DNA of 64,000 nt from assembly GCA_037783545.1 (NCBI GenBank), contig JBBELK010000691.1:759001-823000 (forward strand), read 5' to 3'. How positions within the stretch are numbered: the stretch's first letter is position 1; each line of letters begins with the position of its first letter. This document shows positions 57,320 through 64,000 of this stretch, one piece after another. Source of the stretch: Henricia sp. BOLD:AAB3569. Taxonomy: Eukaryota; Echinodermata; Asteroidea; Spinulosida; Echinasteridae. The notes beneath the pieces are model-generated. The model was not told the DNA's origin, did no database searches, and worked only from the letters and a program-made list of their open reading frames with translations. Position numbers and translations under genes: made by a program.

Positions 57320-57368
57320 ATACACATCACAAATATTGTGATGTCCACCTCGCCTACACAACTGAATG
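57320..57368 (+). other. possible small exon (49 bases), tentative
   Basis: A strong acceptor (11 T, then ACAG, ending 57319) precedes 49 bases and a donor-like AATG/GTAACC. Two of three frames are open (IHITNIVMSTSPTQLNG or THHKYCDVHLAYTTEW). No family was recognised. Chance occurrence is quite possible. Confidence 0.15.
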
Positions 57369-57830
57369 GTAACCAAAAATTACATGTAGGTATTAAATAA
57401 TACCATACACACAAAAGTAACTTTACAAATATTATCATTATTTTGAAGACTGATGGGTCAGAAGGCTATTTGCTTCTTGACGCCATCCTGATGAGGCTGT
57501 CCCACGATCTCATTTGGTTATAATGGCAACTCTGGTTATAATGCCCCCTGATAACAATCTTTCTGATATAAAGCTCCTTTTTAAAAGTCCCAGCTGTTAA
57601 TCTACTCACTGTGTATGCACTGTTAACAGAGACGGAAAAATTGCAATTTGAAAAAAAGAGTAATTTGCCACGGGGCACCCGCTTTGGACATGGATTTTAA
57701 GGCCAAGCCCTTTAACCCCACATTTGAAGCTATGCATTATTGAATTAAGTCACAATACTGATCGTCATTGGCTGAAACAATTGTACAAACTACGCCTATA
57801 TCAAAGATGTTGGCATCTCTGTTCAACGCA
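57369..57830. other. non-coding stretch, nothing recognised
   Basis: AT-rich. A GGTTATAATG word occurs twice near 57515-57542. No gene seen. Confidence 0.5.
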
Positions 57831-57885
57831 GTAGTTTGTATAGTGCTTAATCAACATTGAAATTAAACAACCAAACTTGGGATGC
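57831..57885 (-). mobile_element. SINE fragment (family of 25.6-25.97 kb)
   Basis: GTTTGTATAGTGCTTAATCA, then ACATTGAAATTAAACAACC and AAACTTGGGATG match 25850-25900. Only about 55 bases survive. Confidence 0.6.
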
Positions 57886-58872
57886 GTTGGTTTTAGCACT
57901 TGCATTAGTTTGGTCGCTCTAACAATGGTTTACTGTGAACTATTCCTTTGACCTGTATAAATCTGTGTACAAAGCTGCCAGAAAAAGCCTGACAAAACCA
58001 CGAAGCTGTGCTAGGCAGCACAAACTTTCGCTTGCACTAGATCCTTAAACTTTAGATACTTTGCATGTCTCCCATGGACCATGTTTACAACAAATACAAG
58101 CCAAGACATGCCAAGACGATTATAACGACTCATCTTCTTATTTGTCTGAAGTATCATCACCCGCCCTTCCTGTTTACTCCCCAAAGATGAAGACCAAAAA
58201 TCAGACGCCTTGTAAATTACGTACATTTGGCAAATGATTCCGGGCTGTGGTCAACCGACGACATCTGGCCGAGACAAAAGTCTACGGATGTAATTTGAGA
58301 TTTGGTCTTCACCCGAGTTTCATTATTTGCCTCCCCACTCCCCATCGCACCCCCCCCCCCCCCATTCCCCCTCCCATCTTAGTTTAGATTGATATAAGGG
58401 GTCTGTGCATGGTATTAAAAGTACACTCATTACTCACCGAGCGCCACAGATTCATCAGGTTGAACCACAAAACTGCGCTCTGGTTTGAATTTTGGTTGGC
58501 ATGTTAAAGATACATGTAATGGTTAACTGGGCTCAAGAAGAATTTCATCTTGAAAGTTGATCTTAAATAATACAGTAATAATTTACAATTGGTTCTTGGT
58601 TAAAAAAAAAAACAAATTCAACCAATGAAACGTTATTGTGGCAGAAGAGCCAGTTTTTAAACTTGCCAATATATTAAACTTCTTATTCCAAGCCTTCCCA
58701 TTGGAGGACTTTTTAAAACCAATATCTCATTTGAGAGCTAAACTGATTAGAAGCTTAGTCAATTTATACAGATTTAAATTTGCGATGTGGTATTTGCTCA
58801 GGTGCAGACAATGCACCTTTAAGTAAATTTGGGGGGAGGGAGCATATTGAAAGCTGATACAGCTGATGGCAA
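57886..58872. other. non-coding stretch with a C homopolymer
   Basis: A run of about 16 C lies near 58349-58364. The rest is AT-rich with no recognised feature. Confidence 0.5.
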
Positions 58873-59213
58873 TAGACCGATCCAGTAAGCCCCGCCCATA
58901 TTGGAATTGACCAATCACAACCTCATGTTCAGGTAGCCAAAAAGTAGATCGCCGTTTTGGCTACCCGAGTCCTCAACATTTTGTGCGTTACTCGTAATGC
59001 AGGCGTGTTGTACGTGCATGCACACGACCGGATACTTAAGTGAACATTTTGCTTTCGAGCGTGCAGTTTCTGTGTGCGTGTTTCAATACGCGCTGACCAG
59101 GGCACAGACGCTGACGCACGGCACGGCAATGCGACTCTACTGCACACGTGCCTCACATGTGTGGCATGTTGCTAGGCAATTTCTAAATGGGCGGAGCTTA
59201 CTGGATCGGTCTA
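58873..59213. mobile_element. TA-flanked MITE with GACCGATCCAGTAAGC ends (341 bp)
   Basis: The left end TAGACCGATCCAGTAAGCCC and the right end GGAGCTTACTGGATCGGTCTA (minus its first base, 20 bp) are inverted with at most two differences. The arms continue as CGCCCAT/ATGGGCG. The interior is mixed, with GTGCGTGTTTC and GTGCATGCACACG words. TA sits at both ends. No coding capacity. Confidence 0.9.
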
Positions 59214-61536
59214 ATGGCTCTGCTAAATGAAAAATATGAAAACATATTTCAGCAATATTAATTCATACTTCAGCAGAACTGCATGTATTTTCTGTTTATT
59301 CACAAAACAAGCCTTTACAAAATATACAGAAATTCTGTGATTTCCACAAGAAGATTTATCAAGTATATAAAGTCTTAATGCAAAATTTACCTTCATAGAG
59401 ATATTTGAAGAAAACTCTTTTCTGCATTTTTAAGAAGGCACAAGTTTGAATTTACAATATACCAACAACAAAAAATCTTCTGGTCACATGACAAGATTCA
59501 TTGGCACAAATCAAATTTTGCACAAATGTAAACGCCAAGTGTCTGTCTGAACACGAGTAGACTATGGCCAGTATCTAGTACCACTCACAAAGCCACTCCA
59601 AAAAGCATCTTCCATAACAAGGTACCATGCATGCTGTCTCAATGAGAATAAACAGACTTTGTCTACAACTACATGTATTGTTGACTCAATCACAACTAAT
59701 CTAAGATTTTACATCCCTGTCCCATTTTCTTCCGTAAAAAAAGTCAACTTTGTCAAGAGATTGTTTCTACCAATAGGAGGCGTGGTATCAGACATGATTA
59801 CACACTGATTACATTTAGTCTGTTGAGTCTGCGATGATTTGAATCAAACAGGTCTCGTGCTGTTATGGTCCGAACACGTCTCGGGCAATTAAAATAAAAA
59901 CCACAAAATCGATGAATTATGGGCACTTATTAGTTTGGCCAATCACATTGACTCTAAACAGAACATGCATGATCTAGTTTTCATTTATTTGTTCAAACAG
60001 AAAAAAAAAATTAATTGGTTGAGGTCTATTCTAATACCCTAGTTCAGAAAGACTGCAAGTTCACATTTTTAAATATTTAGGCCTAAAGCCTGTATTAGCA
60101 AGAACTGGGACAAAATTTAGGTCTCTCAGACTCGCTCTAAATTGCTTTTTAAACAAATGAAGTAGATGGCACAGTCTCACTAATTAGCCCAGATACGGTC
60201 ATAAACAGCGACAAAGCTCGTGTTTGAGTTAAACTATACAAACATTCAGACTATCAGCAACACTGCCAGGGGCTAGATTCTGTTGGGTGTAAAACCACAG
60301 CAAAATACAAGCAACAGCGTTAGCAGCTTTTGCTCAACGTTTAAATCCCTCCCACCCATTACCATCGGAAAAAAAGCAGATCCACGTATGTTTGTTTTGA
60401 TGTTAGAAAGCGACAACTCCAGCGACTGTTAAATGGAAAGGAAGAAAATGAAACTATAATGGTATGCAGAGTGCACAATTCTGATACACCCGTCCCCGAG
60501 CTAGGAAAGAGAAGGGAAAAAAACTGGTAGCCGCCACAGAAGCAGTCGAGTGAAATTCACAATCGAGGGACGTTGAATGAAGAGAATATGATTCAGTAAA
60601 GTCAACAGTTAATACTAGATACAACAGGTTTGAGTCACGGCTTCCCTGGAGGGGAGAGCTGACGAATTATTAGTGTGACTTGGCACTCGGTCGTTATTGA
60701 AGAAAACAACCAAAATCAGCTTTGACAAGATATTGAAAAGGAGGTCTGAGGAAGGAACGTTGATTCAGTATCCATTATTTGTGTGATTAACTTTGACTCC
60801 AAAAAGATGGCTTATGCTGCATTGTGACAGAGGCCTGTAATATGTTTCATGACAAAATTCTCTGTTATTTAATATTTCCACACATAAATAATGGAAAAAT
60901 GCCAAGGTGCACATTGGATCTCACAAAAATGTTTTTCCCCTTAAAGCAGTATTTTTCTTAAAACAGCATTTTGGACTTGGACTGCCAATTTCCTTCTGAA
61001 TTTTTAAACATTCACTAAATTTCCACTCAGCAACTTGTCGTCGGTTTACTGAGCATCTTCAGAATTCATGCAAAATTGCCCATTTTGCCCGAGCAGGTGC
61101 ACAGACGGTAAAATTAAACTTTTTCCTCCAGTGTTGTTTTGCCAGAATGAAATTTGCAAGAGCCATTTGCGGCCCGTGGGAACTAGATGTTACATTGCAG
61201 GTCGTCAAACTGGAATCGTCCCAGGCAATAATCAGTGATGTTCAAGACATCGGTTGGCCAGACAACAGGCTCAATCGGTCAAACAACTCGTTCTCGAGCT
61301 GTTGTCAACGTGAGTCACATCATGCGTTTAGAGTTTGGCGGACTGGACATGCTGTAATTGTGCCACGGTCGCTGAATGTGTAATGATATTTATTTCATGA
61401 ACTTTAGGGTACAATGTTGGGGAATTACAGGTTCGGCGCAGACAGGTTTATAAACTTTATTATGTCTCTGTTTGTGGGTAAAGTGACTTCTTGTTTGGGC
61501 CCTCGTACATTTAGTTCGTTTCTTTCTTCTATAGAA
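59214..61536. other. non-coding stretch; 61.14-61.4 kb balanced
   Basis: AT-rich overall. The part at 61141-61383 is balanced with a 78-codon open frame without a domain, and could be regulatory. Confidence 0.4.
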
Positions 61537-61631
61537 GTTTCTTTGTTCCCCGGGGACATGCACATTTTGTGCTTACATAGTTGAACGGTTTAAATGTCAA
61601 AAGTTGCCCTACAAAATGGCAGCTATTCGAT
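61537..61631. mobile_element. second copy of the 2996-3264 element, uninterrupted
   Basis: GTTTCTTTGTTCCCCGGGGA, ATTTTGTGCTTAC, GTTGAACGGTTTAAATG and AATGGCAGCTATTCGAT match the outer element at 2.99-3.26 kb in order. A single TTAA (61590-61593) stands where copy 1 has the nested MITE. The left terminal repeat of copy 1 is not found here, so this copy is partial or the element has only one conserved end. Confidence 0.8.
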
Positions 61632-62120
61632 AAAACGGTTTATAGTTGTAAAGTTTCCCAATATAATTCACCTTTCTATTGACTCACGCTCAATACATAG
61701 CCAAATAATATAGCAAAGACTAAACACACTGTTGAGTTAATACAACCAAACATTGTGTGAGAAAAGTGACGTGATCCTGGTCAGAAAATGAACTTAATCA
61801 CAACCGTGTTCTCAAGGCTTTGCCCAAATTGTGGAAGATTTTGCTTATTTTTACAAATTCCCAAAAGTAAACCACTTAGATAAGATGAGCCAAGTTCTTT
61901 CATACAAGTTGAAAACAGGATTTGCAAACTGCCAGCTCACGATATATAAAGGACGGTCACAAGCCCTTTTCCAATTGGTAACATAGTTGTAAATTTGTAA
62001 GGAGAAACTATAAATCTGTGATAGAAAAACAAAGAAGGAAAGAAAGATGAGCTAATAAAGGCTGAAAGACAGGAAGTGGCAAACAAGTAAAATGTCACAA
62101 CGCACCTGCAAAGAACACCT
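61632..62120. other. non-coding stretch, nothing recognised
   Basis: AT-rich; nothing seen. Confidence 0.5.
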
Positions 62121-62192
62121 GTTAGCCTGGTACAGCCACCTCCCCCTTCAACCCAATACTGGGATGGAGCAAGGAGGGTGTCCCAGGCTAAC
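62121..62192. repeat. small foldback, GTTAGCCTGG ends
   Basis: GTTAGCCTGGTACAGCCACC is inverted as GGAGGGTGTCCCAGGCTAAC with some mismatches. The loop includes CCCAATACTGGG, itself a small palindrome. Total 72 bp. Confidence 0.8.
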
Positions 62193-63447
62193 GCTTGCTC
62201 TCCAATCATTTGATAACATAATACACCTTGCGGAGAGTTGATGCAAGGACATCCAATACTCTTGAATTAATGTCGTGGAATCCGCAGGGGGAAACGCGGA
62301 CCCCTGTCAGTGCAAACATTTCTGGTGCACTGTTTGATGTATATATTACGACGAGACAAGAAAAGGGCTTGGAAAAGAAAAATAAACGCCGTCTGAGAAT
62401 TTTAAATTAACAATTTTACGTGTAAAAGAAAAGTAAACGACTCTTAGGTAACTGTAATGAATATCTTACACATAGCAAACTGCTCATTTCCACCTGTGGG
62501 GGTTTCTAGCCAATTCCAGGGTCTAAACAAGAGAGGGAGTGGAAGGGGGAGCGATATCTTCTGTGATTCAAGACAACGAAGATGAATCTTTCATTGCATC
62601 TCTCGCTCCCTCGTCCTTATCTCAAGATATTGAAGATGGCACCGACCACGAGTGCACTGGTGATTGACAACTCATCCCATTATGGATTCAAATGACATCA
62701 TCAACCCCTCGGCGTCACATGTTCCCAAATGGCCAATCAGGGGTTCCATTTCCACCGGTCAGCAGCCACTTGTTGTTTAGCCAATCAGCAAGCTACTCGA
62801 TGTATTCACTAAGACGTGTGCAATTATATTCTGTGTCAGACTCCGCCTACTCAAGGAACTACTTTCTTGACATTTTAGTGGTGACGACATTCGATATTCT
62901 GCGGACAAGATGGCGGTTTTCATGATTAAACAAACGGTTTCTGAATTCCCGAGCAAACATAAAAAGGACAAAAACTCAAAAGGAAAAAAAATTGACAGTT
63001 GTGTGGGAAAAGCAAGAGTAATTGTCTTCAATGTTGAATGTTTAGGTATGTTTGGATGTTGAAAGGAGATGCGGTAATAAACCAGACATTTTAGTCTTGT
63101 AATTTGAGACGTCTAATCCATAAGACTTGACCGACTTCATCAACCTGAGATGCTAGACAGGAACAAAGGGCTTCTATTTCTTACAAAGACACAGTGAATG
63201 ATTTATGTAGACAACGGATACTAAAATTGCCAACCACTTACGAGACACGAAACGAAGATGGTTTTAGTACCAATTTCTGGACCTAGGTCTCCAATTACCA
63301 ATGCTTCACATTCCCACAAAACAGTGGTCCACGGAACATTCAGAAAAGCATTTTTAATTGCAAACCCTCCGAGGTCTATATAAAAGCAGCAAGAATATCA
63401 TTTGTGTAAATGTTCTTGCCTTTAGCAAATCTGACTCTACAGCAAAT
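62193..63447. other. non-coding stretch, nothing recognised
   Basis: Mixed AT-rich sequence. The part at 62.6-62.95 kb contains a few CCAATCA words (62731, 62780) and could be regulatory. No gene seen. Confidence 0.4.
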
Positions 63448-63894
63448 GTACGTGGGTCTGTCCACAGTAATGGGGTACATTTGAAAAATAAGTCAATAAT
63501 TCCTTTCAGATGTCTTTAGTTTATCTCATAATTAAAGAAATTTTCTTGTTTTGTTCTCAGGAGATAACTTTTGCCCAAAAAAGAAAAAAATTGCTGCCAC
63601 AACATACATTTTTGAAAAGCAAGTGCACAAATTTTCCTATTACGCATGTAACGTGGACAGACAATTTTGTGACTTTTTTTCCGTCTTTGTTACATGCGTA
63701 ATAGGAAAATTTGTGCACGAGGTTTTCACAAATGTATGTTGTAGGACTATTTTTCTTACTCCTTGGTGAAAAAGTTATTTGCTCAGGTTAGCTTGATAAT
63801 TTAAAGATAAAATTAAGACATTTGAAGTGAACTGGGACCTAAGATCTTGAATGTTACAGAAATGTACCCCATTACTGTGGACAGACCCACATAC
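63448..63894. mobile_element. long foldback element, about 450 bp, arms over 200 bp
   Basis: The outer arms GTACGTGGGTCTGTCCACAG and CTGTGGACAGACCCACATAC are inverted, followed by TAATGGGGTACATTT on each side. Pairing continues with more mismatches (TCAGATGTCTTTAG, GATAACTTTTGCCC). The inner arms are perfect for 30 bp (63623-63652 with 63689-63718, GTGCACAAATTTTCC and so on). The loop is about 36 bases. The perfect inner and imperfect outer parts suggest gene conversion or selection near the turn. No protein is encoded. Confidence 0.92.
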
Positions 63895-64000
63895 ATATTA
63901 GGCCCTATACCGTCTGTTGTTTACACCCATCTGACAATAAAGACACAATGCAGCAGCGTCAACTGACTTTTGAAAGTGGGGGCCAAGGGGCTACAATACT
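63895..64000. other. non-coding edge of window
   Basis: Nothing recognised; the sequence ends inside unannotated DNA. Confidence 0.5.

Noticed and set aside
1-64000. Retrovirus, LTR element, Polinton or LINE protein remains
   Set aside because: No reverse transcriptase, integrase, capsid or polymerase-like frames and no long terminal direct repeats were seen.

Overview
This window looks like non-coding DNA from a marine invertebrate nuclear genome, most likely an echinoderm (a sea star or relative) or a hemichordate. The grounds are AT-rich sequence with no long open frames, several tRNA-derived SINE families with (ATT)n tails, foldback repeats carrying the 'GGGGYCGATTTCACAAA' end, and many ACATGTA-rich palindromes. 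These repeat types are familiar from memory in deuterostome invertebrates, so the assignment is an inference. No protein-coding gene could be supported. The longest open frame is about 163 codons, resembles no known family and lies in sequence that looks regulatory.

The left part (1-18 kb) holds many short inverted-repeat DNA elements (MITEs) flanked by TA or TTAA, one of them nested in another. It also has a 147-base homopurine run, a triplicated tRNA-like array, a MITE carrying a tRNA-derived fragment, C-rich and 39-base poly-G tracts, and a truncated SINE. The middle (18-35 kb) has stretches resembling developmental enhancers: GC or TAAT-core rich, with SOX, PBX/MEIS and homeodomain-like sites. 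Between them lie a 23-bp minisatellite, two MITEs of more than 500 bp (one with a fresh 167-bp internal duplication), SINEs on both strands and telomere-like G-rich repeats. From 34.3 to 35.2 kb come a foldback with perfect 43-bp arms and a Harbinger-like MITE with TTA duplications.

The most striking feature is a 13-copy satellite at 35.76-37.83 kb. Each unit is made of two adjacent palindromes, and the right half is organised as a 325-bp dimeric higher-order repeat (166 + 159). Beyond it (38.5-44 kb) are two TTAA-flanked copies of one element in opposite orientation, each with an internal minisatellite, and further foldbacks. The right part (44-64 kb) has a 233-bp hAT-like MITE with an exact 5-bp target duplication, a second copy of the 24-kb SINE, a zero-loop 38-bp perfect palindrome, a TA-flanked MITE and a 450-bp foldback at the end.

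Taken together, the window fits an intergenic region or giant intron next to a developmental regulator. That reading rests on base composition and motif clusters only. Two or three spots have good splice-site spacing and could be small exons; they are given as findings, not as genes.
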